The notes below the pieces were generated by a model. That model worked only from the letters and a program-made list of their open reading frames with translations, did no database searches and was not told where the DNA came from. The position numbers and the translations under genes were made by a program. A DNA stretch of 40,540 bases from an uncultured Clostridia bacterium (GTDB taxonomy: Bacteria; Bacillota; Clostridia; Peptostreptococcales; Anaerovoracaceae), in NCBI GenBank assembly GCA_944386595.1, contig CALXBQ010000036.1:1-40540 (forward strand), read 5' to 3'. Shown here in pieces: positions 8,511-17,584 of this stretch (position 1 is its first letter; the number at the start of each line of letters is the position of its first letter).

Positions 8511-9505
8511 ATCAGGCTTCCCCCTCTCCTCATCCTCGGATCGACCACCCTGTATATTATGTCCGCCGCAAGATTTGCGCCGAACACCATCAGCGCGGTT
8601 ACCACCGTAATACCGAGAAGGAGAGGCAGGTCGCCGCCTACCCCGGCGTTCACTGCCGCCTGCCCCAGCCCCGGATAGGAGAATACCTGCTCCACCAGCA
8701 CCGTGCCGCCTATGAGCTCGCCCAGTGAGGCCATATGCAGCGTGACTGCGGGAAGAAGGGCGTGGCGAAGAACGTGTCCGAAGAACAGCTTTCTGCCTGA
8801 CTCGCCCCTCATCAAGGCGTACCTTGCCATATCCGACGAATAAGTCTCTATTACCTTTTCCCTGGTGTGCATTGCGACCTGCGCCACACCGGTCAGTGTT
8901 AGCACCATAACCGGTAGAACGGCGTGCTTCAGGCGGTCGGAAAATGTGACCATATCGGACAGCACTCCTGCGGGAACGCTCATCGAGACAGGGAAGATTC
9001 CCAGCCATATGGAAAAAATCATAACCGCCAGTATGGCAATCCAAAACGATGGAGTGCCGGAAATTACCACGCAGTAGGTTCTGGCGATTTTGTCCCCCAA
9101 AGAACCCGGGCGGCTTCCGGAAAAGGCGCCGATGGCAAAGCCCAGAATCCCCGAAAGCACCCATGCCGTAATCATCACCGGCAGGGACGCCGCCAGCTTT
9201 TCCCCTATGATTTCGGAAACGGGCATACGGTAGAGAAGGGACGTTCCCATGTCTCCTTTTATGAAGTCCCCCGCCCAGTTAAGATACCGCTCTAAAGCGG
9301 GAGTGTCCGTACCCCAGTAGCTCTCCAGTTTTTCAATCTGCTCCGCGCTCATGGAACCTAAGGCGTTTGCGCCCACGTTGGCGCTTAAAGGGTCAACCGG
9401 TGAAAGGGCCGAAAGAGCGAAGGCGGCCGTGCTGACGACGACTACGAGAATCGCCGCCCTTATTAACTTTTTTGCCGTAAATACACCAAATCTCTTAAGT
9501 GACAT
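8507..9505 (-). CDS. ABC transporter permease (NikB/DppB-like)
   Basis: 332-residue inner-membrane permease of the dipeptide/nickel family. It has an N-terminal TM (about 12-34), the family feature GDMGTSLLYRMPVSEII, then about five more TMs. The EAA-loop region is TYSSDMARYALMRGESGRKLF, and the C-terminal end VDPRMRRGGSLI is typical. It pairs with the permease half of the downstream fusion to form the membrane pore. It begins 3 bp after the solute-binding protein gene and ends in an ATGA overlap. Confidence 0.92.
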   Translation of the reverse strand: MSLKRFGVFTAKKLIRAAILVVVVSTAAFALSALSPVDPLSANVGANALGSMSAEQIEKLESYWGTDTPALERYLNWAGDFIKGDMGTSLLYRMPVSEIIGEKLAASLPVMITAWVLSGILGFAIGAFSGSRPGSLGDKIARTYCVVISGTPSFWIAILAVMIFSIWLGIFPVSMSVPAGVLSDMVTFSDRLKHAVLPVMVLTLTGVAQVAMHTREKVIETYSSDMARYALMRGESGRKLFFGHVLRHALLPAVTLHMASLGELIGGTVLVEQVFSYPGLGQAAVNAGVGGDLPLLLGITVVTALMVFGANLAADIIYRVVDPRMRRGGSLI

Positions 9506-9508
9506 ATA

Positions 9509-11137
9509 TTATTCGATACTCCACTTGTCAACATTGTTTAAAAGGGACCATCCGTGACCGTGAGGGTGGATTTTCTGCTCTCCTATATCCACGCCGTCTC
9601 TCACATAGTAAAGGTGATCCACGTTACAGAGCCAAACCCACGGAACGTCTCCGTCCTGGGTGACTCCGGTCTCTCCGTCCCACTGAGCTTTCTTCCAGAG
9701 CTCCGCCGCCTCGTCCGTATCCGTTGCGGCCATGGCCATATCCATGTACCCGTCCACCGTCTCGTTTGCATAAGGCGAATATCTGGCGTAACCCAGGTCA
9801 GAATTTTCGTCCGTGTGGTACATATTGTAAAGCTCCATAGGGGAATGAGCGCCCCAGCCCCACACCAGAGGCGTGGACTGGGCTCTGTCGTATGCCGTAT
9901 CCCAGCCTGCGCTTTCCGTCGTAACCTCTATCCCAAGGTTCTTCAGCTGAGAAGCCACGTTTTCCGCTATGGCCTGACGCACCGAGTCTCCCGGAGTGAA
10001 AAGCAGGGTGAATTCGGCTCTGACGCCGTCCTTTTCCCTTATGCCGTCACCACCCGCCTTCCAGCCTGCGTCTTCAAGAAGTTCTTTCGCCTTTTCGGCG
10101 TCGAAGGAAACCTCGGAAGCGTCGTTATACCACGGCATTTTGTCGCAGAGGCTGTACGCCGGACTTCCGTGGCCGCCTAAGGTTTCGTCTATGAGCTTCT
10201 CTCTGTCTATTCCGATGTTTATGGCCCGGCGGACGTTAACGTCGGAAAGGAACTCATTGCCGTATACCACGCCGTCCTCCTCGGAAGGCTCTGCGGCAGG
10301 AAGATTTATGCCTCTGTTGTCTATGGATTCCACCGAGACGATGCCGTAGCCGTCTATGGTAACCGAGTCCGCATAGGCAGGGGCGGTGTGAGCAACGTCC
10401 ACCTGTCCGGCCTTTGCCGCAGCGAGAGCCGCGTCCTCATCGGCAAACAGCACGGTGACCTTCTTTATCTTCACCTCACCGCCGTAGTAGTCCGGATTTG
10501 CCTCAAAGATTACCTGCTGGCCCCTGTCCCACTGCTTCATTATATATCTTCCCGAGCCTATGGGATTTTCGCCGTAATCTTCGCCGTAGGCGTGCTCGGG
10601 AACTATGCCCGTAACGGCCATGGTGTAAGGCCACGGCGAGTAGGGCCGGGTCATGTGAAATTCCACCGTGTACTCTCCCGTCGCAACGGCCTCCTTCAGC
10701 ATTGAAAAATCCGCCACCGAGCTGGAATCCCGGCACAGGTTATATGTAAAGGCAACGTCGCCCGCCGTAAGGGATTCGCCGTCCGTAAACTTCACGTCGC
10801 CTCTTATGGTCACGGTCCAGGTAAGGCCGTCGTCCGACACTCCGTAATCCGTCGCCAGATCTCCCGTCAGGTTCATCTCTTCGTCGGTAACTAAAAGGGT
10901 ACTCTGAATGAGAGGCTCGTGAACGTGTTCTCCCGCTCCCCAACCAAGTGAAGGGTCAAAGCCTGCTTCAGGCTCGGAGGTTGTCGGCATTGTTACGATT
11001 ACGGAATCTGCCGCCTTTGTCCCGTCCGCCCCGGCCTGCCCGCCGTCTCCCCCGCCGCATGACACAGTGAAAACCATGGCAAAAAGCAGCATTAAAACAG
11101 GAACGGCTCTCTTAATCCGTTTCTTCATTTCGCACAT
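9509..11137 (-). CDS. Solute-binding lipoprotein, SBP family 5 (NikA-like)
   Basis: 542-residue extracellular binding protein of the importer. Signal peptide: KKRIKR, a hydrophobic core, then lipobox TVSC with the lipidated Cys near residue 27. The SBP_bac_5 fold is clear (LTWTVTIRGDVKFTDGESLTAGDV; DVNVRRAINIGIDREKLI). The C-terminal IHPHGHGWSLLNNVDKW, rich in His, resembles nickel-type binding proteins of clostridia, so nickel, alone or with a chelator, is the first guess; a peptide is not excluded. The ATG at 11137 has GGGAGA 7 bases upstream; a TTG at 11152 in the same frame lies before that site. Confidence 0.9.
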   Translation of the reverse strand: MCEMKKRIKRAVPVLMLLFAMVFTVSCGGGDGGQAGADGTKAADSVIVTMPTTSEPEAGFDPSLGWGAGEHVHEPLIQSTLLVTDEEMNLTGDLATDYGVSDDGLTWTVTIRGDVKFTDGESLTAGDVAFTYNLCRDSSSVADFSMLKEAVATGEYTVEFHMTRPYSPWPYTMAVTGIVPEHAYGEDYGENPIGSGRYIMKQWDRGQQVIFEANPDYYGGEVKIKKVTVLFADEDAALAAAKAGQVDVAHTAPAYADSVTIDGYGIVSVESIDNRGINLPAAEPSEEDGVVYGNEFLSDVNVRRAINIGIDREKLIDETLGGHGSPAYSLCDKMPWYNDASEVSFDAEKAKELLEDAGWKAGGDGIREKDGVRAEFTLLFTPGDSVRQAIAENVASQLKNLGIEVTTESAGWDTAYDRAQSTPLVWGWGAHSPMELYNMYHTDENSDLGYARYSPYANETVDGYMDMAMAATDTDEAAELWKKAQWDGETGVTQDGDVPWVWLCNVDHLYYVRDGVDIGEQKIHPHGHGWSLLNNVDKWSIE

Positions 11138-11169
11138 ATTAAATTCTCCCAAAAGAAAATTTCCCGGAA

Positions 11170-11302
11170 AGTTCCGCTGCGTGCGGACTGAAATCAGGAA
11201 AGGCTTCGTGCCTTAAGGGCTCTTCACCCGTTTCGATGTAAATGTTTAAGAAAAATGTGAAGGCCTTCAGACCTTCGTAAAGAAAGTGCGGCTTCGTGCC
11301 GC
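11170..11302 (-). promoter_or_regulatory. Hairpin-rich 5' leader of the ABC importer operon
   Basis: Between the promoter at 11314-11342 and the start at 11137 the transcript would carry five short hairpins: 11288-11302, 11259-11276, 11217-11229, 11200-11214 and 11170-11189. Two of them share the same 11-base core (RNA sense GGCACGAAGCC, at 11290-11300 and 11202-11212). There is no clear U-tract terminator. It matches no riboswitch consensus that I can recall, so the function is unknown. Confidence 0.4.
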
Positions 11303-11313
11303 GTAACAAAGTG

Positions 11314-11342
11314 ATTATACACCTTTTGGATAGTACTATCAA
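11314..11342 (-). promoter_or_regulatory. Promoter of the ABC importer operon with internal palindrome
   Basis: On the minus strand, TTGATA (11337-11342) and TATAAT (11314-11319) are separated by exactly 17 bp. A perfect 12-bp palindrome, GATAGTACTATC (11329-11340), overlaps the -35 box and the spacer, a position where a bound repressor would block RNA polymerase. A metal-responsive repressor is plausible for a nickel-type importer, but the palindrome is not a standard Fur, NikR or MntR box. Confidence 0.7.
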
Positions 11343-11477
11343 TGAAATTTACACAGGAAATTTCGGATATTCCATTGTACCATGCGTATCTTTCGGCAGC
11401 GCAAATGTAACAGCAGCACATGCAGCAAACAGGAGAACATGGCGCCTTATGCACCACGCTCTCCGTTTTATTCTCTG

Positions 11478-12929
11478 TCATAATTTCATTCCGCGGTAGC
11501 CGTGCTTTTCTGCGTGGCCAAGCAGATAAAGGAATGCAAAGGCCGGGATACGTATCAGATCTTTTCCGCTCTTCGTATTGTGAACGCCAAAATCATCGGC
11601 AGTTTTAGTCACCACGATAGAGGCCGCAGCCTCACCGCTCAACTCCACAATTGCAGAATTATCCGGAATAGGAGCACCCTCACGATACTTGACTTCAATG
11701 AGGATGTTCTTGGAATTGGAGTATTCCACCACAACATCGATTTCCTTCCCCCGCTTACCTCCGCGATAGTATCCCACCGATGCAGCCTGCTGATAATAAA
11801 ATGCAGCTACGTGCTTGTAAACAGCGGTCTCCACAACTTTACCCATCTCTACCGGGTCACTCAGCATGGAATCATCCATCAAAACCGCATTGCGTATAGC
11901 CGCATCGGCAATATAAATCTTGGGACTGGCTTTCAGGACTTTTTTTCCTGCCATATTGACAGGCCAGCTCTGATAAATCAGGTTGGCGCTTTCCAAATAG
12001 TCAATGTAGTTTTCGACAGTGGGCCTGGAAACACCATTCAGCTCCTTCGCAATAGCTTCGATAGAAACGATTTCAGAAGAAACATTGCATAGATAGAGGA
12101 ATATACGCTCCAACTCTGTGGCATTTCGAATCTTATAAAGGGATGGCAGATCCCGCTTGAGTACTTTGTCCACCACATCATCCCGCATAACCTGCTGGGC
12201 CAGTATGTCATTGTCGGCCAGGGCCAGTTCGGGGAATCCCCCCACTTGCAGATAGCGGTTAAAGTGGTTCTGCACCTTGGAAAGCTGTAGCATGATCTGG
12301 GTGCGTTCCTGCTGTGTCTTATGCAGAAGCGGTGTGATCTTCAAGTCATCCGGCAGATTGGGGCGATCCACATCCAGCAGTTCACAATATTCATAGAAAG
12401 ACAGTGTGGGAACCTGGATAGCCGACCACCGCCCGGCGCCGCTCTCCTGGCTCCCCTTGATCGAAACCGGGCTGGCCGATCCGGTAGCCACCACCTTGGT
12501 GTCCGGCTGCATGTCGTAGATCGCCTTCAGCCATTTGTCCCAATCCTGCGCGTACTGAATCTCGTCAAAAAAGTAGTAGACATCCTGCTCCGGATAGATG
12601 TTTTCGTGGTAGCACTCCAGGATCTCATTCATAGCGCTCAGTTTCAGCATGGGATGATCCATGGAGATAAAGACAATCTTCTGAGGCGGTACGCCGTTTT
12701 GGAGCAGAGCCTCGATCATCTGGTACTGTATGGTGGTCTTTCCCACGCGCCTTGCACCGGTTAAGACGACTGTACGCCGGATGTCCGCCTGATTCAGACG
12801 CTTCATTGCCTCGTAAAAGGCGAACCGCTTATAGGTTTTGGACAGTTTGGGATTTACGACTCCTGTTTTCCACCAGGGGTTATAGGAAATCAGTACTTTC
12901 AACAGACCTTCCTTGCTGATTATAGCCAT
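11478..12929 (-). CDS. AAA_14/DUF4143 ATPase
   Basis: 483-residue protein of the widespread AAA_14-DUF4143 family. Walker A is TGARRVGKTT (57-66) and Walker B is VYYFFDE (117-123), with a sensor-like VVATGSAS. A winged-helix-like middle (EAIAKELNGVSRPTVENYIDYLESANLI) precedes the DUF4143 region, whose EIDVVVEY...LIEVKYREG resembles a PD-(D/E)XK nuclease core. Cellular roles of the family are not established; members are scattered and often horizontally acquired. The ATG at 12929 is preferred over the start 21 bases upstream because AAAGGAGGTGG sits just before it. It is a single-gene unit with its own promoter, convergent with nothing. Confidence 0.85.
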   Translation of the reverse strand: MAIISKEGLLKVLISYNPWWKTGVVNPKLSKTYKRFAFYEAMKRLNQADIRRTVVLTGARRVGKTTIQYQMIEALLQNGVPPQKIVFISMDHPMLKLSAMNEILECYHENIYPEQDVYYFFDEIQYAQDWDKWLKAIYDMQPDTKVVATGSASPVSIKGSQESGAGRWSAIQVPTLSFYEYCELLDVDRPNLPDDLKITPLLHKTQQERTQIMLQLSKVQNHFNRYLQVGGFPELALADNDILAQQVMRDDVVDKVLKRDLPSLYKIRNATELERIFLYLCNVSSEIVSIEAIAKELNGVSRPTVENYIDYLESANLIYQSWPVNMAGKKVLKASPKIYIADAAIRNAVLMDDSMLSDPVEMGKVVETAVYKHVAAFYYQQAASVGYYRGGKRGKEIDVVVEYSNSKNILIEVKYREGAPIPDNSAIVELSGEAAASIVVTKTADDFGVHNTKSGKDLIRIPAFAFLYLLGHAEKHGYRGMKL

Positions 12930-12950
12930 ACGACCACCTCCTTTTACCAC

Positions 12951-12979
12951 ATAGTAGTATTAACTTTAATCTTTGTCAA
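12951..12979 (-). promoter_or_regulatory. Promoter of the AAA_14 ATPase gene
   Basis: On the minus strand, TTGACA (12974-12979), a 17-bp spacer and TACTAT (12951-12956) make a near-consensus housekeeping promoter. Transcription would start around 12944, giving a leader of only about 15 bases that holds the AAAGGAGG ribosome site. Confidence 0.7.
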
Positions 12980-13009
12980 CAATTATTATAAGTATACTTG
13001 CAATAATTG
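12980..13009. promoter_or_regulatory. 30-bp near-perfect palindrome upstream of the ATPase promoter
   Basis: Outer arms CAATTATT / AATAATTG and inner core AAGTATACTT are symmetric about the same centre; only two bases on each side break the symmetry. It touches the -35 box of the minus-strand promoter. Its length and AT-richness suggest a dimeric regulator site. A cruciform or transcript hairpin is possible, but no T-run follows. Confidence 0.5.
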
Positions 13010-13075
13010 CTACCGATGTTGGTAATTATATTCCCTATAATATACAACTCCGCGGGAGTAGGGAGGATTACACAA

Positions 13076-13177
13076 ATGATACGTCGTACTCCTGAAAATC
13101 AAGATATATTGTTTTTCACCCCTGCCGGTGATATAATTTTTCTTGTACTGTGCACTATAAAACGCGCTGTAAAATAA
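13076..13177 (+). CDS. Possible small ORF (33 residues) upstream of the RND gene
   Basis: ATG at 13076 follows GGGAGGA with an 8-base spacer, and the frame runs 33 codons to TAA at 13177. The product would start MIRRTPENQD and carry a hydrophobic segment (DIIFLVLCTI). A TATAAT lies at 13036-13041, but without a good -35. The frame overlaps the better promoter of the RND gene (13109-13137), which argues against it unless two promoters are used. It is recorded because of its strong ribosome site; it may not be real. Confidence 0.2.
   Translation: MIRRTPENQDILFFTPAGDIIFLVLCTIKRAVK
13109..13137 (+). promoter_or_regulatory. Likely promoter of the RND exporter operon
   Basis: TTGTTT (13109-13114), a 17-bp spacer and TATAAT (13132-13137), about 63 bp before the chosen RND start at 13207. 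The -10 box is perfect; the -35 matches at four of six positions. Confidence 0.55.
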
Positions 13178-13206
13178 GCATCATATCATCCAAAGCGAGG
13201 ACCTCA

Positions 13207-16200
13207 ATGTTACCTAAATTCAGCGTCAGAAAACCCTATACCGTCTTTGTTGCGGTAATCATCGTAATCATGTTCGGAGTCGTATCCTTTACAAGAATGG
13301 TTCCGGACCTTTTCCCTAAAATCGAGCTGCCCTATGTGGCCGTAATAACCACATACCCCGGCGCGTCGCCTCAGACCGTTGAGAGCGAAGTCACGGCGCC
13401 TTTGGAGCAGCAGCTTTCCACCCTTGAGAATCTTAAGTCCGTAACTTCCACATCGTCGGGAAGCTCGTCGCTCATTTTCCTCGAATTTGAGCAAGACACG
13501 GAGCTTGACACCGTATCCGTGGACATAAGAGACAAGGCGGCTCTCGTCTCGGGCTCCTGGGACGAAGTCATATCAAGCCCCGTTATAATGAAGATAAATC
13601 CGTCCATGATTCCGGTGAACGTGTCGGCGGTTTCCGTCAAAGGCAGCGACATCAGCGAAACCTCACGGCTTCTCGACGAGGAGATCCTCAGAAAGCTTGA
13701 AGGCACCGACGGAGTCGCTTCGGTAACCTCGGCGGGCATGATAGAAAACTCCGTGAGGATTACCGTTTCGGACGAAAAGGTGAACGCCGTAAACGGGAAG
13801 ATAACCGGCGCCGTTTCGGGAAGCCTTTCAGACGCCGAGGGCACTATAAACAAACAGCTTGCCGACGCGGAAAAGAGCCTTGCGGCATTGGAGGCGGGAA
13901 AGGAGCAGATAAAGAATTCTCAGGATATGCTGGCCGAAAACAAAGACAGCATCACCGGACTTCTCACCTCTCTGAAAACCCTCACCACGTCTAAAGAAGG
14001 TCTTGAGGCCGCAAACGGCGCAATCTACGATTCAATAGCGGCGGCAATGCCCGGGGCTTCCGGGGAGGCCATAGAGGCTGCCGCCATGAAAAACGAAACC
14101 TATGCTGAAAACGCCGCTTCCATCGCAAAGGCCGAAGGAGCAATATCAGCCGTTCTCGATCAGGCAGAGCCTATGAGCTCAGTCTTTGAGGGCCTTGGAA
14201 TAGACGTAAGCACGCTGGGAACCCTTGACGGCGTGACAAAGGCTGAGGAAACCTTAAATGTCTCCCTTCAGAAGCAGGAGAACAGTCTCAACAACGCCAT
14301 GGCTGAGGCGGCGGGAAGCGAGGCCCTTCTCAAGGCCGCAAACATGCAGCTCGAAAGCTCCCTTGCCCAGCTCGGCTCTCAGGGCGCCTCGGCGGCGGAA
14401 AGCGCCTCTTCGGTATCGTCATATCTTACCGTCTCCGGAATTTCCCAGCTCATCACCGCTCAGAACTTCCAGATGCCGGCGGGCTACGTCTCCGATGACG
14501 GAAAGGACGTGCTGGTCACCGTAGGCGATAAGCTTGACTCGGTGAACGCCCTTGAAAATCTGGTCATACTCAACATGGGCATAGACGGAGTGGAGCCGGT
14601 GAAGCTTTCCGACGTTGCCGACATAGAATACATAACGACGGGTGCCGATAACTACGCCAAGATAAACGACGAGGACGGCATTATGCTGGTTTTCAGCAAA
14701 CAGTCCGACTACGCCACGGCGGAGGTTTCGGAGAACATAAAGGCCCGTTTTGACGAGCTTGAGAAAGAATACGACGGGCTGTCCTTTTCAATACTCTCCG
14801 ATCAGGGCGACTACATCGACATGGCCATCTCGTCGGTTTTAAACAGCCTCGTTACCGGAGGAATCCTCGCCATAATCGTGCTGTTCATATTCCTGCGGGA
14901 TATGAAGCCGACCCTTATAACGGCGGTCAGCATTCCTATAAGCATAACCTTTGCCATAGTTTTGATGTACTTCTCGGGAATACAGCTTAACATCATATCC
15001 CTCGCCGGTCTTTCAGTGGGCATCGGTATGCTGGTGGACAACTCTATCGTCGTAATAGAAAACATATACAGACTGAGAAGCCACGGCTGCTCCAGAAAAG
15101 AAGCCGCCATCAAAGGCGCCGCAGGCGTTTCGGCGGCCATCACCGCCTCCACCCTTACGACCATCTGCGTGTTTGCGCCTATCGTGTTCGTGGAGGGCCT
15201 TACAAAAGTCATATTCAAAGATATGGCCTTAACCGTGACATATTCTCTGGTCGCAAGCCTTCTGGTGGCTCTCACGGTGGTTCCGGCCCTGGGTCAGCTG
15301 ACTTTGAGAAATATACGCGAAAACTCCCTGCTCGGTGAAAACAGCAGATTCATAGCCGGGTACAAACGCTTCATGGATAAGGTTCTTCACAGAAAGGCCG
15401 TAGTCATCGGGGTTACCCTGATTCTTCTCGCAGCCACCTGCGCGGGAGCATTGAGCCGCGGGTTCGAGTATATGCCTGCAATGGCTCTGCCGCAGATTTC
15501 CGCCACCGTGGAGCTTGACGAAAAAACTGACAGAGAGGACGCCTTTGAATTCTACGATGAGATCGCGTCAGCCGTTTCCGAAGTTGACGGTGTGAACACC
15601 GTAGGTGCGATGCTCTCGTCGTCCATGTCCCTTATGGGTACAGGTTCCTCATCGGGCTCCGACTACACCTCCGCCATGTTCTACATACTCATGGATGAGG
15701 ACAAAGTGGACAACGGAAAAGAGGTTGAAGATATAATCAGCACCCTTTGTGAAGAAGAAGGCGCGGAGAGCACGGCCTCGTCTACCATGGATATGAACCA
15801 GCTCATGGGCTCGTCGGGCATCACCATAAACGTGACGGCAGACGACCTTGACGACCTGAGAGACGCAGCCGTCTCCATTCAGGACGAGCTTTCGACCATA
15901 GAGGGTCTCTCCGATGTATCCGACGTAAATGAAGATTCCACGGATCAGATTATCGTGACCGTGGACCGCAACAAAGCCATGGCCTCGGGGCTTACGGTGG
16001 CTCAGGTATACTCTGCCATAAGCGAGAAGCTTTCAGACGGAACGGCCGCAACGTCAATCACCTATAACGGAAAGGATACTGACGTAACGGTTACCGCAAA
16101 AGATGAAGCCCTCACTGCGGACACCCTTTCTGACCTTGCCATAGACTCCGCCCAGGGCTCCGGTGATTCCGTGAAGCTTTCGGACATAGCTTCCGTCGAA

Positions 16201-16890
16201 AGGTCCAGAACTCTCGATACCATATCGCGGCTTAACCAGAACAGAACCCTTACCGTCAGCGCCGCCGTAGACGACGGCTACAACGTGACAAAGCAGACTG
16301 CTCTGGCTCAGGATGCCGTAGACGCTTTGGAGCTTCCTGACGGAGTTCAGGTTGAATTTGCAGGCGAAAACGAGCAGATCATGGACGCGCTGAATCAGCT
16401 CCTGCTCATGCTGATTCTGGCAGTCGTACTCATATATCTGGTTATGGTGGCTCAGTTCCAGTCCCTGCTTTCGCCGTTTATCGTGATGTTCACCGTACCT
16501 CTTGCAGTGACAGGAGCCATGGCGGCCCTTCTCATTACGGGAAACACGGTCAGCGTGGTGGCCATGGTCGGAATAATAATGCTCATGGGCGTAATCGTAA
16601 ACAACGCCATAGTTCTCATAGACTACATAAACCAGCGCCGGGCCGAGGGCGTTCCTAAGCGGGAAGCCATTATAAGCGCGGGAGCCGTGAGAATGCGGCC
16701 GGTTCTCATGACCGCCATCACCACCATTCTCGGCCTTTTCCCTATGGCAGTCGGCATGGGACAGGGCGCCGAGATGATAAAGCCCGTAGCCATAGTCTGC
16801 ATCGGTGGACTCATCTACGGAACATTTATGACACTTATTGTTATTCCGGTAATGTATGACATTCTCGGAAAGAAGGATATTCAGGAGTGA
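13207..16890 (+). CDS. RND-family efflux permease with large helical insert
   Basis: 1227-residue proton-driven RND exporter of the Firmicutes type. TM1 is about 11-29, followed by the PN1 start DLFPKIELPYVAVITTYPGASPQTVE and two clusters of about six TMs, each after a porter domain. GIGMLVDNSIVVIENIYR and GVIVNNAIVLIDYINQRR mark the TM4 and TM10 helices. Between residues about 197 and 405, an Ala/Glu/Lys-rich, heptad-like segment interrupts the second porter subdomain; after it the fold resumes at YLTVSGISQLITAQNFQMPAG, equivalent to the AcrB [20 protein letters not shown] region. No membrane-fusion protein or TetR gene is adjacent. The ATG at 13207 has GCGAGGA upstream; the frame stays open 57 bases further without a site. 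The substrate is unknown. Confidence 0.92.
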   Translation: MLPKFSVRKPYTVFVAVIIVIMFGVVSFTRMVPDLFPKIELPYVAVITTYPGASPQTVESEVTAPLEQQLSTLENLKSVTSTSSGSSSLIFLEFEQDTELDTVSVDIRDKAALVSGSWDEVISSPVIMKINPSMIPVNVSAVSVKGSDISETSRLLDEEILRKLEGTDGVASVTSAGMIENSVRITVSDEKVNAVNGKITGAVSGSLSDAEGTINKQLADAEKSLAALEAGKEQIKNSQDMLAENKDSITGLLTSLKTLTTSKEGLEAANGAIYDSIAAAMPGASGEAIEAAAMKNETYAENAASIAKAEGAISAVLDQAEPMSSVFEGLGIDVSTLGTLDGVTKAEETLNVSLQKQENSLNNAMAEAAGSEALLKAANMQLESSLAQLGSQGASAAESASSVSSYLTVSGISQLITAQNFQMPAGYVSDDGKDVLVTVGDKLDSVNALENLVILNMGIDGVEPVKLSDVADIEYITTGADNYAKINDEDGIMLVFSKQSDYATAEVSENIKARFDELEKEYDGLSFSILSDQGDYIDMAISSVLNSLVTGGILAIIVLFIFLRDMKPTLITAVSIPISITFAIVLMYFSGIQLNIISLAGLSVGIGMLVDNSIVVIENIYRLRSHGCSRKEAAIKGAAGVSAAITASTLTTICVFAPIVFVEGLTKVIFKDMALTVTYSLVASLLVALTVVPALGQLTLRNIRENSLLGENSRFIAGYKRFMDKVLHRKAVVIGVTLILLAATCAGALSRGFEYMPAMALPQISATVELDEKTDREDAFEFYDEIASAVSEVDGVNTVGAMLSSSMSLMGTGSSSGSDYTSAMFYILMDEDKVDNGKEVEDIISTLCEEEGAESTASSTMDMNQLMGSSGITINVTADDLDDLRDAAVSIQDELSTIEGLSDVSDVNEDSTDQIIVTVDRNKAMASGLTVAQVYSAISEKLSDGTAATSITYNGKDTDVTVTAKDEALTADTLSDLAIDSAQGSGDSVKLSDIASVERSRTLDTISRLNQNRTLTVSAAVDDGYNVTKQTALAQDAVDALELPDGVQVEFAGENEQIMDALNQLLLMLILAVVLIYLVMVAQFQSLLSPFIVMFTVPLAVTGAMAALLITGNTVSVVAMVGIIMLMGVIVNNAIVLIDYINQRRAEGVPKREAIISAGAVRMRPVLMTAITTILGLFPMAVGMGQGAEMIKPVAIVCIGGLIYGTFMTLIVIPVMYDILGKKDIQE

Positions 16891-16895
16891 TCGTT

Positions 16896-17537
16896 ATGAG
16901 AGAAGAAGATAAAATATTTGCAGGTTACATGTTCGATCCCAGAAAGCAGGAGCTTAAAGACATAAAGCACCGGGCCCATGAAGCCTGCCGCCGTTTTAAC
17001 TCCATGGACGAGTACGATCCGGAAAGAAGCCGGGTTATCGGAGACATTCTGGGCGGCAAAGGAAACGTCTACTACTTTCAGGGGCCGGTTCAGCTAAACT
17101 ACGGCTGCCACACTTTCATAGGCGAAAACTTCTTTGCCAACTTTAATCTGACCGTAATGGATGACGCCAGAATTTACATAGGCGACAACGTATGCTTCGG
17201 CCCCAACGTCTCCCTTATGGCCACCTCTCACCCCCTAATCGCCCAGGAGCGAATGGGTCTTGATGATGAAGGGAAGACCACCATGGCCGAATACGCCGAA
17301 GAGATTCACATCGGGAACAACGTGTGGATTGCCTGCAACGCCGTGGTAATAGGCGGCGTTACCATCGGAGACGATGTGGTCATAGGAGCGGGAAGCGTGG
17401 TGACAAAGGACATACCTTCGGGATATCTGGCTTATGGAAACCCTTGCAGACCCGTGCGCAGGATAACAGAGGCGGATTCCATGAAACATCTTATACTACC
17501 CGAGGACACGGAACATTTTACGTATAACCTCAGGTAA
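16896..17537 (+). CDS. Sugar O-acetyltransferase (maltose/galactoside type)
   Basis: 213-residue left-handed beta-helix acetyltransferase of the Maa/LacA family. It has an N-terminal Mac domain (about 3-58) and hexapeptide repeats (about 70-190), including IGENFFANFNLTVMDDARIYIGDNV, the family ATSHPL with catalytic His, and GGVTIGDDVVIGAGSVVTKDIP. It transfers acetyl from acetyl-CoA to a sugar hydroxyl; the in vivo acceptor is unknown. The ATG at 16896 is preferred over an in-frame GTG at 16887, because GGAG at 16884-16887 serves as its ribosome site; it starts 5 bp after the RND stop. Confidence 0.9.
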   Translation: MREEDKIFAGYMFDPRKQELKDIKHRAHEACRRFNSMDEYDPERSRVIGDILGGKGNVYYFQGPVQLNYGCHTFIGENFFANFNLTVMDDARIYIGDNVCFGPNVSLMATSHPLIAQERMGLDDEGKTTMAEYAEEIHIGNNVWIACNAVVIGGVTIGDDVVIGAGSVVTKDIPSGYLAYGNPCRPVRRITEADSMKHLILPEDTEHFTYNLR

Positions 17538-17584
17538 TTAAATATATTGTCATTTTTACATTCATCAAAGGAGGACTTATCAGA

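Noticed and set aside
8511..9164. Extension of the permease-ATPase frame upstream to 9164
   Set aside because: It runs across the first permease gene in another frame, gives a Gly/Arg/Ser-rich sequence with no membrane pattern, and the true ATG at 8510 shares ATGA with the preceding gene.
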